This document shows, piece by piece, positions 1 to 12,268 of a stretch of DNA of 64,000 nucleotides. Numbering within the stretch: the first letter of the stretch is position 1; each line of letters starts with the position of its first letter. The translations under genes were made by a program, and so were the position numbers. The notes beneath the pieces are model-generated. The model had not been told where the DNA came from, searched no databases, and saw only the letters and a list, made by a program, of their open reading frames with translations. Origin of the DNA: Rhyacophila brunnea (Eukaryota > Arthropoda > Insecta > Trichoptera > Rhyacophilidae); contig JAGYXB010000691.1 in the NCBI GenBank assembly GCA_022495005.1, positions 682,001 to 746,000 on the forward strand, given 5' to 3'.

Positions 1-185
1 TATGCCACCTCTTTAGCAGACTCAGTTTTTTTTTGTTAAATTTTATTATTTCTACTGAGTTATCATACACTAAACTCAGGCGCGCGCACACAAGTTATAC
101 AACGACGTCATATCTAGTTCAGGGATTGTCCATAAATAAAGTCATACTGCCGTCTAAAGTACGTCACATTGTTTCTTTTTCTTTT

Positions 186-405
186 GACCATGTCCGATTC
201 TAATAGGATCATATGGGCCTCCACAGAGTAGATTTTTGTTTTTACAAGAAATGGATGTTAGCCACTTGCTCAACCTATTAGGTCAATACTTTTGACTCCA
301 AACACAAATTGAAAAACAATATTTGTATTTACCAGACCCAGGATTCGAACCTGGGACCCAAAACATTATAAGCCGACGTTTATGCCGCTTAGCCGTCGTG
401 GGCGT
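186..405 (-). mobile_element. tRNA-related SINE, copy 1 of 8
   Basis: The unit runs from a tail starting GACCATGTCCGAT to a tRNA-like head. On the minus strand the head carries a pol III B box; GGATTCGAACCTGGG at 341-355 is its complement. The same unit recurs near 10.9, 22.8, 36.6, 48.6, 51.4, 52.0 and 54.5 kb in both orientations, which is what makes it an interspersed repeat. It encodes no protein and would need a LINE for mobility. Family name unknown to me. Confidence 0.75.
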
Positions 406-751
406 ACATCACATTGTTTGTTAACCCCTCAAAATTCGTTGCAGATAGCCGATTTTTGATATTTTATATTTTCTTACTTTTCTATAAATCATCACATTAT
501 AACTGACCCCTTTACTCTCAGTGAGTGACGTCATATATGGACGACCCCTAAATTGAACTTTCAAAATGGCGCATTATTTAAAATGGGTCTTCTCTGTTAC
601 TTCGTTTATTAGCTAAAAGGTTTACAGTTGTAGTTTTTTTTGATTGGGAATCACTAGACTAAATAAACAAATCTCTATCGCGCGAAATGATTTTTGAATA
701 TTTTTTTTGTTTTTTGCATTATTTTATATTCATGTTATGTATCATTTGGTA

Positions 752-825
752 TTACCGCGGATGCGAACCGGAGACTTGGATGTCCGGTGCGAAAGCGTGG
801 TCGGACTGGTTGTGCCAACAATATT
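752..825 (-). repeat. tRNA-like sequence with B-box match
   Basis: The minus strand carries GGTTCGCATCC, a close match to the pol III B box, about 50 bases after a weak A-box-like stretch. No acceptor-stem pairing is visible, so this is more likely a SINE head or tRNA relic than a working tRNA. Confidence 0.35.
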
Positions 826-1907
826 ATAATCACCTTACTGATACCCACACGTCTTGAATAATAAACCGACAGTTACCGCTAAAGTGCATTCGTTGGAGAA
901 TGTAAATATTTTTTAATTTTAAATAAATTATAATATTAATAAGAATAATTGCAATATTTTAGAACCATTCACTTGCAATATACAAGGTTTTTTTTTTAAT
1001 TAAATCAAGCCTCATTCACAGCGACATTAATGAATTGGATAGATTGTTGGCCATTGTCCAACTTGTAGAATCCTTGCCAACACTCACTGAAACAAATTAC
1101 ATAAAACGTCACACCGACAATTTAAATGTTGCTGGTGTTAACTGCTTGAGGGAGGGAAGGATGAAAAAAAGAAATAAGTTGACAGCAATAGATTTTTTTA
1201 ATCTCTAAGAACCTTCCCTTGCTTCCGTTTTCGATAGTTTTCTTGCTTTTATGCTTCCTTATTATTATATAAAATAAATACGGTCGTATCGTATATATTT
1301 AAATAGAAAATAAAAGTAGGTTAACATGTAAGTGATCGTGAAATGTTCTACGAACAACGTTTCATCTTTTGATTTTGATGTTATATAGCCACCTGTTCCC
1401 GGTACGACAGCTCACGGTGAACTGCATGCATACAATTTACATGTGACCGTTAAATGTTTAGAATGTTTATATGGTGAGTGTGTGAAAATCAGGAAACACA
1501 GATAAGGGAGGTGGATCACCTTCTGATAAAATTAAATACCTACGTATTGAAGGATTTCTTGTGTTAAATACCTACATCTGTATCAATATGAAGCATGACG
1601 TATGAAGTTTTGTATTTCTTACATTTTAGACCTGGCTGTCATCTACATAATAAATTAAAACTTACTTCAAAACCTTGGATAGAAATCGTGAGTGATCTTA
1701 ACATGGCCGCTTTTGGCAGTCAAGATTTTTCTGTGGTTCTTCTTTACCTTTACCATTTCATACGATGTAGGTATCTTTCATTGTTTCAATCGAAGTATGT
1801 GCGAATCATTCTGATAAAAACGTAGGTAACGCGAAGGTCTTCTATCGCTACCGCCAAGATTACCCCCTCATGTGTACCGAAATGTAAGATGTTTGTGATT
1901 GTTGCCA
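826..1907. other. AT-rich stretch without a recognised gene
   Basis: No coding exon or complete element is seen. A short fragment around 1388-1447 (CAGCTCACGGTGAACTGCATG) resembles the ends of the TTAGG-containing MITE family described at 12.7, 24.3 and 25.7 kb. Confidence 0.4.
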
Positions 1908-1975
1908 GATGCGGAATTCGAACCTGCACCCATCACAGTGAATTAAATATTGGGTTATACTCGCACCTACGTTAA
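1908..1975 (-). repeat. tRNA-like sequence with B-box match
   Basis: GGAATTCGAACCTGC is the complement of a B-box-like GCAGGTTCGAATTCC. A cloverleaf is not convincing. Probably the head of a tRNA-derived SINE other than the main family of this window. Confidence 0.35.
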
Positions 1976-3077
1976 TTAGTTAAAACTACATTTAGTTACT
2001 TGTATTACTTGCCGAATTGCAACCTTTGGCACCATTAAGACATTGTGTAACTTGGTTCAAAGGTTCTGTGTGGGATTCTCTGGGAATCAAACAAAATTAT
2101 TTCATTTTTTCAATGAGCTTCGTGCGTTTTCCAATTTTGGCAAATTCGCGTGGGTCGGGCCGGGCTGTGCTCGTATATCCCTTTGTTATGTTTATTGTTT
2201 ATTTGTTTTATTGCATTTTTTGGTTGAGGAGAATGCATTTACGAATTTTCGTCCATTTTTACATTCATAATACCTATTATCAGCGTGATCAATTTGCTTG
2301 GTTTTAAAACAGGCAGGCGCGCACTCAAGGGGGGCGGGCTCCCCAGGAACGAAAAAAACAAAGTATTTAAATTCTAAATGAATGGCATATTAGTTCTTCT
2401 TCGTCGGGACGTCATGGCTCGAATGTTTAGGGTCGTCGAGCATCCCTACAACTTGTTGAATTGCGCTCTTAACCAGGGCCAATAAAACTATCAATTTATT
2501 ATTATATTATTTCCTCTCGAAATCTAGTAGAGAGCAGTGAGTATACCTGAAATAATATAGCCTGCGGCGCAATTTGGTTAAATGTTGATTGATACAGAAT
2601 AAAATAACGCACGGTCGCAGCAACTCGTATGTGAGCATCTGTAGTTATAGATACAAGTCAGCTGTTCATCGCTAGACTCAACGTGTGTCTGGGTATGTCC
2701 ACGGAAACCCCCCCCCCCCTCATTCTGCGGCCGTGAAAAATCAATAATAGATTATTATATTATGGTTTTTTTCACAGGGGTTGTTTTTATGTCAGAGTAA
2801 CTTGAATGCTGTCTTCGGGATCCAAGCGATATCTTTACTTGTTGGAAAGTTCATAAGCATGCAGGTTATTATCAGTAAGTTCTCATTAGGGTGTAAAATT
2901 CTTTTTCGCAAATGATTGGTACATATTGCAAACGGCTGCATTGTAGGTATTTGTTGCTTCTAAAAAATAATTATGATTAGTTTTTAATTATTTTTTTGAA
3001 CCTTCATTAATAAGGGAAGAGGAATGACTGTTCCACTACAATTTACAATTTCACCTGTAAAACTCGATACTAATTGG
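1976..3077. other. Stretch without a recognised gene
   Basis: A 96-codon open frame at 2017-2307 has no recognisable domain and ordinary AT-rich composition, so I do not call it. A C homopolymer lies near 2709. I looked here for the exon preceding the GCP2 exon at 3874 and did not find one. Confidence 0.4.
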
Positions 3078-3247
3078 TGCTCGAACACAGTGGTCGAGCG
3101 GGTGGCGGGCGGCAGTGGCGTACACAACTCAAACGTATTTAACCGTGTGTGAAATGTTCGTAGACAGTGTCTTTTTTTTGGTCATTTCACATACGGTTAT
3201 ACGTTTGAGTTTCACGCGCCGCTGCCCGCGCGTACTCTGGTTAAGCA
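3078..3247. mobile_element. Small foldback (palindromic) element
   Basis: Two arms of about 65-75 bases face each other around a short T-rich loop near 3170. The left arm contains ACTCAAACGTATTTAACCG and the right arm its near complement CGGTTATACGTTTGAGT. Outside these, GC-rich ends (GGCGGGCGGCAG and CTGCCCGCG) also pair imperfectly. This is typical of a MITE; no target duplication could be fixed. Confidence 0.5.
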
Positions 3248-3873
3248 CTTAGGTATAATATCAGATAATTAATCCACATTCAGAACACAATTATTTACTG
3301 AATATAGATCACAAATCTTGCAAATTGAAATAGCGTTCTACAATATATCGTCATGACAAATAACTGAATCATTTTATTGTGTTGCATTAATCAATTAAAT
3401 GCTATAAAATGAAAACCAAGAGATAAAATTAATTTTGATTGAATGTCATAGAAATTCATTTTTAAAATTATCTTATTAATTATTTTGGACAAAGCTGCAA
3501 TCATAGACAATAATATTATACGCAAAGGTGTTAGGCTTCGCCTTTCGAGCCTATAGTATTGCATACATTTCGGTAGACAGGGCTGTCCATAAAGTCCATA
3601 CAAAACTTACAACTGACTAGTTTTTTAGTTAGCATATTTTTATCTTTGATACGAATTCTAAATTCGATACTTGAAGACACTGACGACAGATGGTTCTGTT
3701 TATTTTTTAGCTTTATAATATCTTAAGGTCTATTTTTCTTAGAAGGTAGGCTTTCTTTAGGCCTAGTATGGATCCTTCGCCACTGCTATTAGCTATAGGA
3801 AATAAGTGAAGCAGATCATAAGCTGTGAAAGACTTGTTTATGTTATATTTGAATGTTTTCGTCCTTTTTTCAG
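3248..3873. other. Probable intron sequence upstream of GCP2 exon
   Basis: AT-rich with no element recognised. It ends in a pyrimidine-rich tract and CAG at 3871-3873, the acceptor for the exon that starts at 3874. Confidence 0.5.
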
Positions 3874-4017
3874 GTGACGAACGTAGACGAGGTCTTGGAA
3901 AAGCACAGCGACTTCCTGGAGGCGTGCCTTGAAGACTGCATGCTGACCAGCCCCCAGCTACTCACCACCGTCACCAGACTGTGCCAGGTCTGCGTGCAGT
4001 TCTGCACATTCTTCCAG
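3874..4017 (+). CDS. TUBGCP2: Gamma-tubulin complex component 2 (GCP2), exon A of the C-terminal part
   Basis: GCP2 is a core subunit of the gamma-tubulin small complex, which nucleates microtubules at centrosomes and spindle poles. This 144-base exon gives 48 codons starting VTNVDEVLEKHSDFLEACL and continuing EDCMLTSPQLL. It matches the conserved GCP2 stretch with the pattern (V/I)DEVL..H..FL..CL.DCMLT.P.LL. The acceptor is TTTTTTCAG at 3865-3873 and the donor is CAG|GTGACT at 4017/4018. The exon is phase 0 at both ends. It continues to the exon at 7108, and the GCP2 N-terminal exons are not in this window. Codons are GC-richer than the surroundings, as expected for an exon. The family assignment rests on remembered motif similarity and is firm. 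Confidence 0.88.
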
Positions 4018-7000
4018 GTGACTCAATCCCTCCTTTTTGAATCCTCAGTTGGGTGTCACACTTGTGACATCTTGTGGTGATATGGTGATATATATCCTAT
4101 ACTATGATGACAGTGGTGTAAATTATTATGCAATGTGAAATGCTACTAGAGACATCTTGTGAAAGACTTTCAATTTAATCTACATTTTTTTTATTAATCA
4201 AAACACATTAAAAAGAAAATAATGTGATTTGTATCATGACGATATTTAAACTAAATCTACTCTATAATATAAAAACGTAAGCTAAAAATTACAACGTTTT
4301 TCTGTCAGGTTTTTGTGTCACGTTTTACGCTCAGTTTTCACTTTCCGTATATCTATAGACTTGAAATTCGGTACACAGGTAACAATACGGCTGGTCCACT
4401 CAAACATTGGATCTCCATACAATTAAAAAAAAACGAACTTTTTGTTAATGATGTGAATGGTAAAAATGAGGCCGATGGATCGGGGGCCGAAGGCGGCCAG
4501 GACATAGACTATTTGGGGAGATATAAAATAATATCGGATTTGAAGTTCAGCTAATTATTATTTTCTATAAACATCAATAATTGAAAATACACTAAAATAT
4601 TAATTGGTATAATATAACACAGTGAATCACTGTTCAATGTTCAAGAATATAATATTGTTATTCTTTGAGTTTCCCAAACTACTCCCCACCAATCATTAGG
4701 AAATATGAAGTAATAAGATCAAAACAGATTTTTTCAAATGTATGTTTATCCGTTTGTAATTCTGTCACTAGATGTCCATCATAGCATTTCACTTAGCTTT
4801 AGATTTCGGTCTTAATATTCTAATAGTTAATGCAATTACATATTTGACTTGTAATACTTATATATTATAATATTTACCATGTTCGATTTGAAGATCCATA
4901 ATATTGACCTCCAGAGATTTTTATGGTTTTTACGTCCATACTCTGGAGTAATAAATTAATTATACACTTTTTTCCAAATTAGGTATTTATTGCAATCACC
5001 ATGTCTTCATATTTTCTTAGGTGTGTTCTTGTATAAAGTGCTTTATATTATATGTATTCGCATACTATATTATAAACTATTAGTATATTTTCATCTACAT
5101 TTCAAATTACTTTTAAAAAATATGAAATGGCAATGAACACTTCTAAAATGTGTTCATATTGATGGTGTCAAAATCACGACTATGGCTTGAAAAGGTTTTC
5201 GAAAGTTATTTTCTAATTCAATTTAATTCAATTATCTACTTACTAACTTTTTTTTCTAAATTATATATTTTTTTATAAAAAAAATATACTTAACAGATTA
5301 TATAAAAAATAACATTATTGCCTTTAAAAATAATTGCATTTTATTAACAACCCTTGGAATAAAAATAACTAACACAAAAATGAATTTTTGGAAACCTTTG
5401 AATTGTGGATATGCTTCTAGATCAGTGCATTTCAACCATTACAAGTTAGAAGACGAAAGAATAGATAATATAATATAAGTTCTATATTGTGTCCGACATG
5501 TCGTAGCCCATATGTAGTGTAACCATTGTCTTGCGGTTAAATTCCACTAGTAACACAAGTAAGTGAAAAAAATCTGTACTTTTTGATGAGAGCACCAAAT
5601 TTGGGATACATAATGGAAATATGGCCGCCATTTTGTTGAGAGGATGAATTTTAGGTGGCTCCCCCTCCTAATCGTCGACCATGGATGTGAACATGATGTA
5701 TGTTAAATTTGGTGCGCTCCCCAAAAAGTGCAGCTTTGTTGGGGGATGAATTTCAAATGACTCCCCTTCCTAAACGTCGATGATGGGTGTACCACATGAT
5801 ACCAAGTTTGGTGCTCTCCTCAAAAAGTGCAGTTTTCTACTAAAAATCGCTGCTTGCACGAGTGGACTATAGGCAGAGAACCGCCAGATGATTTCAATTA
5901 GAGGTTGCATTGAATAATGAAAAAAAATCCATGTGGCTAACGATTGTATTTATTTCTTAAAATATGACATTTCTTTACACAGTTAGGTAGATTAATAATT
6001 TAAAAACAGAAAATGCGACTAAGGAGTAAGCCCCCGAGACAACTGTTGCATCAATTTACATACTTACTAAATTGTATTTTTAACACATGTTACATCATTA
6101 TTGCGTACCAGAGAGTCAGTTGAAGAAAAGTAGGGTTTTTTGTGCTGTACTCTTTTGACTGTGCATAACGACACCTATGGGGATTTTATGAAACTGTTAT
6201 CTAATAAAAAAAACTCTTGAGATATGAATACATCCCTTACTGATGTATTATAGTAATGAATGGAAACGAGGGGCAGAAACATAGAAATATAAATGAAAGA
6301 CATAAGGATTTTTAGTTGCCTAGCTGGCCTCCATAACCAGAGGTGTAGTGCTAAATAAAATAGTGCCTAGTCGCTGTTTTTAAACATCTTAATTCTCCCC
6401 CATCGCCCATTTTTTCTAAAGCACATGTTTTAATATTTCGACGGATACGTACCGAAAATTTTGTAATATCAATGACAACGATTATCGATAGACAAAAAAA
6501 TCGAAGCGAGGGGACGTTAAAGATGAATAAAATTTCTCATAAACACTTTAAATAACAGTGACATAATTTTCTTTATTCACATGACTAAAAACAGTTGCGT
6601 GTAACATAATATTGATGATAATTATTGTCTGGAGACGTGCCGAAGTGCCGTCCCAGCGCGATCTGCCCTCACTACACCATTGTTTATATCGTGTCAGCCA
6701 CAATATAGAAGTCACACTATAAAAGTTGTGTTTTAATTTTGTCACAAATTAAGTATTGTATCACTTTAATTTTTTTGGCCCCCGCCATTATGTGCAGACC
6801 ACCACAGATTGCATATGACAATCTAATTGTAGAAAATATTATTTCCAATTAATGGTTGAGTTTTCTAATTTGTTAACTGACACTTGTTAAGAAGTTGATG
6901 ACAATAAATGTTGGGATGCACCGGATTAGAGTTTAAGATTTCTAAAAATATTTACTTAACAATACTAAAATTGAATGTGTTCAGAATGTGACCCAAGTAA

Positions 7001-7107
7001 AGTTTTAAATCCCTTGATTTGATTTGCCTCATGAACAGTTCTATATTTTTAAACGTATTTAAATTATTATTTTTTGTTGTCACACCACGCTGCCTTGCTA
7101 TCTAAAG
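4018..7107 (+). other. GCP2 intron (3.1 kb) with repeat remnants
   Basis: The stretch separates two phase-0 exons. At about 4240-4560 there is a repeat-like segment with ACTTGAAATTCGGTACACAGG and an open frame without a known domain; it recalls the non-coding part of some insect Helitrons, but I cannot prove this. At 5570-5850 a block repeats TTTGGTGC..CTCCCC..AAAAAGTGCAG in direct and inverted copies, looking like an old inverted-repeat element. The rest is AT-rich and unrecognised. Confidence 0.5.
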
Positions 7108-7185
7108 GAGATGCGAAAGTATTTTGTGGACGCGGAAATGAACGGCATGATTGGTTCAGCCTATGAAGCCTCGGAGTCTCTCGAG
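7108..7185 (+). CDS. TUBGCP2: GCP2 exon B
   Basis: A 78-base, 26-codon exon too short for an ordinary ORF scan. The acceptor is CTAAAG at 7102-7107 and the donor is GAG|GTATAC at 7185/7186. It encodes EMRKYFVDAEMNG followed by MIGSAYEASESLE. Joined in phase after the previous exon it gives ...CTFFQ-EMRKYFVDAE..., the position where the family has a variable linker after the conserved helix. GC-richer codons and a clean frame set it off from the intron. The linker varies in the family, so the support is splice sites, phase and composition more than residue identity. Confidence 0.72.
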
Positions 7186-7299
7186 GTATACCACCGATGA
7201 TATATTTTTCATTTTCCATAGTGACTGACTGACACGCCCATCTTCAACACATTCTCATGGAAAATCTTCAGTGTTGTTTCTGTAGATTTGCCAACGGGA

Positions 7300-7830
7300 T
7301 CTTTAGTATTAGAATGACATTGATATTTATTTCCAAAAGAAAATCATATATTATATCGTCGGTCCCTATTAAAAAGGTCGGATCTGCAAAATGCTATTTT
7401 TCAGTACGAGCAATCAAAGATGTTTCATCAAATTTCCTTTGTAACATATTGCTTGCCATAATGAATAAAAATACGGATTATAGAAACTTTTCTAAACGGT
7501 TATAAAAACATCCGTCTGTCCGGTGAACATAGCAGCAACTGTCAGATCCGACGCATCTTGCTCACCCACGCCCAGCCAACAATGTCGGTTGGTAAGAACC
7601 GACATTGTTATTCGGACACTCTCGGTAGATCCATCATTTTTAACTTGAATATCTCGAAATTATTCAAACAAACAAAAAAAACTGTGATTATAAATGTTTA
7701 AAGTGTTTGAATAACTTTTACGTAATAATCCAAAAATGACAAAATTTCAGATCCGACTTTTTTAATAGGGAACAACGATATAATATATTGTCTCATTTTT
7801 AATACTGAATATATCGCACATTGACGCTTA
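7300..7830. mobile_element. Foldback element with internal perfect hairpin
   Basis: The arm at 7360-7390 (TCCCTATTAAAAAGGTCGG, then ATCTG) is matched in inverted orientation at 7745-7775 (CAGATCCGACTTTTTTAATA, then GGGA). Weaker pairing extends about 60 bases further out on both sides. Between them 7578-7590 and 7597-7609 form a perfect 13 bp hairpin, AACAATGTCGGTT, with a 6-base loop. No coding sequence. Boundaries are approximate. Confidence 0.55.
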
Positions 7831-8497
7831 CGAGTTTAGTTATGCAAAAAGCAGCCAGTCCACAATTTTGACAAAAATAAGTTATTGTGTTAACACAATC
7901 CAACATGTTTTTCTACATTCTACATAAATTTAACAGGCCCGCTTATTACAAAAGTGTGTATGGCACTTTCGATTTGCAGAAAATGGTCACACTACACTAA
8001 TATTTAGTGAATAATTTTATACCACAATGTTGTCATATAAATTATATTAAAAATCTCGTTGGCAAAATCATTATAATATTATAATACAATGTTTTTTTTT
8101 TGCTTGTGATTGTGATTGTGTGTTTTATATACTATCATTTCTGTGTTATTTCAGTATTACTGCAACACTAATGCAAGTCCAAAATCAATAATTTTCAGAA
8201 TTTATTATTATTTTGGGCTTGAATACATATCACTAAATGCTTGTATGCACTGATTTAATTTAACTTAATGTCTTGTGATACTAAATTATTAGTCTATCCC
8301 CGTTAAGTATAGGGTGGCGCAAATGTCATTATTTGGTTTGATAAGTTGTGAAAATTACGGTGTGTGCGTGTAATATTCGCAATACACAATTGTCCACACG
8401 ATAATCAAAGATGATGCATAAAACGGGAATTGCGATATCTTTACGGTTAAGATGATAACATATGCGCCAGCCATTGCTATTTCTTATTATTTTATAT

Positions 8498-8820
8498 GTA
8501 CAGGTAACCTTTGTTCATTGTGACCCTAGCGAGTGTAAATTTGTTATATTTTTTTGTCCCGCACTTATTTTGACATGTGTCACTGGCCAAGTCTTGACCA
8601 TTGGCATAATTAGTAGAGACAGATTAAGCAGGGTAAATTATGTAGATTTTTTTTGCAACGCAGAACAAAATGAATGGTATTTTTTAATTTTTTTACAAAA
8701 TTATGTTACTTGGGTATCTTTATTTTATAATATAATCATGATGAAGAAATTTCGCTTATAGTAACCTCATCTAAAACACATACCCCCCCGTGATCAACGG
8801 GAGGGGAGGTTACCTGTACT
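8498..8820. mobile_element. Possible small inverted-repeat element
   Basis: GTACAGGTAACCT at the left end is matched by AGGTTACCTGTAC at the right end, a perfect 13 bp terminal inverted repeat. The interior is AT-rich and has no protein similarity that I recognise. No convincing target duplication. Confidence 0.4.
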
Positions 8821-8975
8821 TACTTCACCCTGTCCGCAATCTAGCCTCAAAGCATTGTATTGTATACAATTCAATACAAGAATCACTTTTTCTTTGATAC
8901 AAAAACATGTTCCATTATTGTATCAAAAAAGAGTTACTTCAATACCTGTATGAATTTGGTATGAATATTGTTTAT

Positions 8976-9238
8976 ATATCGTCACTGTTCTGGCAGAAGA
9001 CACTAATTCGAAAAAATGACATATTGAGTTAGTTATACCAAAATGTTCCTTATTTCAAACTTTACCGTCTGGAAACCTTCTTAATAAATAAACAGTCTTT
9101 TTTTTAAAGTCATCCTTTTTACGATTACTTAATAAACTCACATGATAGACCATTTCAAACATCTTAACAACTTCAAAGTCAAATTACTCAAAACTAGTAT
9201 TCTCCAGTTAGTGTGTTCTGCCAGAACAGACACGATAT
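8976..9238. mobile_element. MITE with ATATCG..CTGTTCTGGCAGAA terminal repeats
   Basis: The left end reads ATATCGTCACTGTTCTGGCA; the right end, read on the other strand, is ATATCGTGTCTGTTCTGGCA, and pairing continues through GACACTAA or CACACTAA. A related end (TTCTTGGCGGAAAGACACTA) occurs at about 11437 next to the GCP2 exon. Length is 263 bp and it is non-coding. Superfamily not assigned. Confidence 0.6.
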
Positions 9239-10936
9239 TTTTCTCACTCATTGGCAATAAGGAGACATCTAGTGGTGAATAAATGTAACACTTGCACAAC
9301 GCTATGCTTACTCTTATTATAATATTTAATTATTATGGCTTTTGTATTCTTGTACAAATGTAACTAATTTAATGTGACGTGCCTGAACTAATTTCCATTT
9401 ATATGTATAGAAATATCAAGTTATTATCCTATTTTTATATTCATGCATTTGTGTGTAAACAGCGCTAAAATAGTGTTATGAACTCGTAATATTAATATGT
9501 ATGCTGTCTGACTATTGCAAGTTTTGCTATGTAATTTGTATCCAAAAAATATTCCAAATTATTTATTATTTAACCTTCAACCTCCATCTATTTATAAGAG
9601 TTTCAAACATAATAGAAATATTTCTTTGGTAAGTAAGTATAGAATCTGTTGTGAAGATAACGTATAACCTATGACCTAACATCTATCTACCTTTATCAAT
9701 AGTTATTTTGTTGTAGAAATTGCTTTAGTACCTACCTACCTACCTAGATTTAAACTAAACAGATAACTCTTTTTGCTAGCTTATTTGCAGGAATCTAGAT
9801 GGCAGTTTCTAAGAAAAACTTGAACTAGAATTTTTTATATTTATTTTAAAACTAAAAAAAAAATATTAAAACGATGAATTAGTCAAAAATCTAAACGATG
9901 AAAAATTGAAAACTTAATAAACCAAATTTTAATAAACACATATGACCATAAAATATAATGTAATATTAAGATGTGGCCCTGCTACGAATTTACATTTTTT
10001 TACAATTGTAAGTTTATCTTTAAAAAAAAATCTTTTTAATGTTTTCAGATATATATTTATTAATTAATACAGTTGAAATTGAAAATTATCAAAAAAAAAT
10101 CTCAAATTGCAAGCTTCGTATTTTTCCGCTAGGTTCTCTGCTGGCATGCCTCTCCCCCTTAATTCATGCATATCTCAACATAATAACAAAGAAATACAGT
10201 GGAGCCGTGTAGTTTCTGCACCGTTCCTGTTTATTCTTAGTACCTACATTTAATTCCCGGTTTCACAATTTTATTTACCACACTTTATATCTGAAATACC
10301 TACATATTTAAAATTCAATAAAATTTTTTAATTTATTTTAACACGTCATAAAGGTACCTACATAAATGCATGACAATCATTGAAATTTGAAGTTGCAGAC
10401 GCATACGCGCATTCCTTTTTTATAGACATGGCTGTAGCAGTAATTAATGGGTGATCTTTTACTTTTATACTTTAGTTTTTTAATATACCATAAAATATAT
10501 ATACCAAAGATATATTTTTACTCTGCTTCCTCCCCCCCCCCCACCCCCGTTATTATGTTTTTGTCAGTCCTTTCAAAAATGTAAAATCAAGGTTTCACGG
10601 TATTTCTTTAATTTAAAGATGACTTCACTATTGAAAAAACTGTTTTTAAATGAGGCTGTCTTGTGAAACTTATATGTAAATCTCATTTTGTTCAAAAATT
10701 TGATTTCTACTTAATTTAAAAATTAGTTGTTTTGGATTTGTAATGTTTACAAGCTAGATTGATGATAATCTTTGGTTAAAAGCAATTTATATCAGGTACT
10801 TCCGTAAAAAAGTGAGTAATATAGATTGCTAACATTAAATTTAATTGCTTTAGTAGGTAACTGTTTTGACAAAGGTAATTTTTTAGTACTTTCCATAATA
10901 TACTCCTAGATGTCTCTAATTTTTATTTTATTTTCA

Positions 10937-11123
10937 ACCATGTCCGATATTAATTAATAGGATCATATGGGTCTCCACAGAGTAGAGGTTTTTATTAACA
11001 GATTTTTGTTTTTTAAGAGAAATGGATGTCAGTCACTTGGTCAACCTAGTAGCTCCATCCCCTGTCTCACACACAAATTTAAAAACAATATGTGTACTTG
11101 CCAGACCCAGGATTCGAACCTGG
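10937..11123 (-). mobile_element. tRNA-related SINE, copy 2, head truncated
   Basis: It has the same tail and body as copy 1 (ACCATGTCCGAT..., TCCACAGAGTAGAGG, GCCAGACCCAGGATTCGAAC), but stops just after the B box. It lies in the GCP2 intron, roughly 100 bases upstream of exon C. Confidence 0.7.
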
Positions 11124-11222
11124 CATTTTCTATCACCTATTTTTGTGATGATTATGACAAATGAAAACCAAATGGACTACCTACCAAATAATAACAATGT
11201 TAATATTATGAATATCATCTAG

Positions 11223-11401
11223 GGTTTGGACATATCAATGACGAGGTCCACGGACAGTACGGCTCCACCGGGGGAAACCTTTGAGCAGAGCATCTGCCGC
11301 TTCGATCTGTGTTTCACGGCGGCTCTCCTCGCCTTGCTCAATATGATCAATGACATGGCGAAGAACAACAACACCAAGAAACTTGTCAATATTATGTACA
11401 G
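11223..11401 (+). CDS. TUBGCP2: GCP2 exon C
   Basis: A 179-base exon giving 59 codons plus 2 bases. The acceptor is TCTAG at 11218-11222 and the donor is ACAG|GTAAAT at 11401/11402. It encodes GLDISMTRSTDSTAPPGETF and then EQSICRFDLCFTAALLALL...LVNIMYR. The stretch FE..I..FD..F...LL.LL matches the last helices of GCP2 proteins. The preceding low-complexity S/T/P part corresponds to the poorly conserved loop of the family. The split codon AG|G (Arg) is completed by the next exon, which supports the junction. Confidence 0.85.
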
Positions 11402-12142
11402 GTAAATCAATAATAATGTAGTATTTTTATTGTTATTTCTTGGCGGAAAGACACTAATTTTGTTAGTTATTTTTATTTTTTATTTCAACTACAATTTCCA
11501 CAATGCAAATGGGTTATAATATAAATTGCTACCTGTCTAAAATATAATCAGTAGTATGGATATTAATTTATTTATTTTACGCCTCAGAAACATACCTTCA
11601 AATATGAAAATATCTTGAAATTGAATTCCGGCCAGTGTGCTTTACCAATTTAGCCACCTGCACCCTATCTAATTACGATGAAATTAACTAAAAGTTATCC
11701 AACTAAAACGTTTTTCAAATTTTGCCAATATTAGGTCCAATTTTTTGTCTTGATGTACTTGCACTATGCTAATAATTTTAATAAATTATTTTAACGAATA
11801 ATTTACAAGATTTAAGATTGTTACATTTTTTATTGAATGCACATAATATTATGATCAGTTCATATTATGATTATAAGAAAAATATATGACATACGTAATT
11901 ATTGGTAAAAAATGCCATCGAAATGGTCTAATTTAGAAGTAAAATAGATCTTTTATTATTTTTTTTGATTGATTTTATTATTAAATTTATGATAGAATAA
12001 TAATTGGTAATTGCATTACCTACATTTATTTTGCCATTTTTTTTGTGAAATCGTCAATAGATGGCAGTAGACTGCCTGTTAAATAATTTGAAATTAATTA
12101 TTGATAATATAATAATATATATTATTTTCTTTTTTATTTCAG
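11402..12142 (+). other. GCP2 intron (741 bp)
   Basis: The intron runs from GTAAAT to TTTCAG. Its 5' part has a decayed MITE end at about 11437. At 11610-11830 it has a tRNA-like segment and a body that matches the palindromic tRNA-like element at 30.7-31.3 kb: ATCTAATTACGATGAAATTA, and in inverted sense GTACTTGCACT with AACGAATAATTTACAAGAT. Confidence 0.6.
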
Positions 12143-12239
12143 GTTAAATTTCAACACATTCTACTCGGAACAGCTAGATCTCATGTGCGTGGACAACACC
12201 CTTGTCCCCACACAGGCCCACTCGGATGCTTCCAATTAA
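12143..12239 (+). CDS. TUBGCP2: GCP2 terminal exon
   Basis: The acceptor is TTTATTTCAG at 12133-12142. The first base completes an Arg codon split from exon C. The frame reads RLNFNTFYSEQLDLMCVDN and then TLVPTQAHSDASN, stopping at TAA 12237-12239. R.(D/N)FN.FY.E.L is the conserved end of GCP2, where human GCP2 has a matching (S)RLDFNGFY segment. The tail after it is short compared with vertebrate GCP2. The four exons together encode 165 residues. Confidence 0.88.
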
Positions 12240-12268
12240 CAAATTAATAATTTCTCATTTTTTATAAA

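Larger units (their letters stand above)
7186..11222 (+). other. GCP2 intron (4.0 kb) hosting several MITEs and a SINE
   Basis: The intron runs from the donor GTATAC to the acceptor AG at 11221-11222. It holds a foldback element (7300-7830), two small inverted-repeat elements (8498-8820 and 8976-9238) and a SINE copy (10937-11123) that ends about 100 bases before the next exon. CCTA repeats occur at about 9731. The remainder is AT-rich and unrecognised. Confidence 0.6.

Noticed and set aside
2017..2307. 96-codon open frame upstream of GCP2
   Set aside because: AT-rich hydrophobic translation typical of random sequence; no match to missing GCP2 exons.
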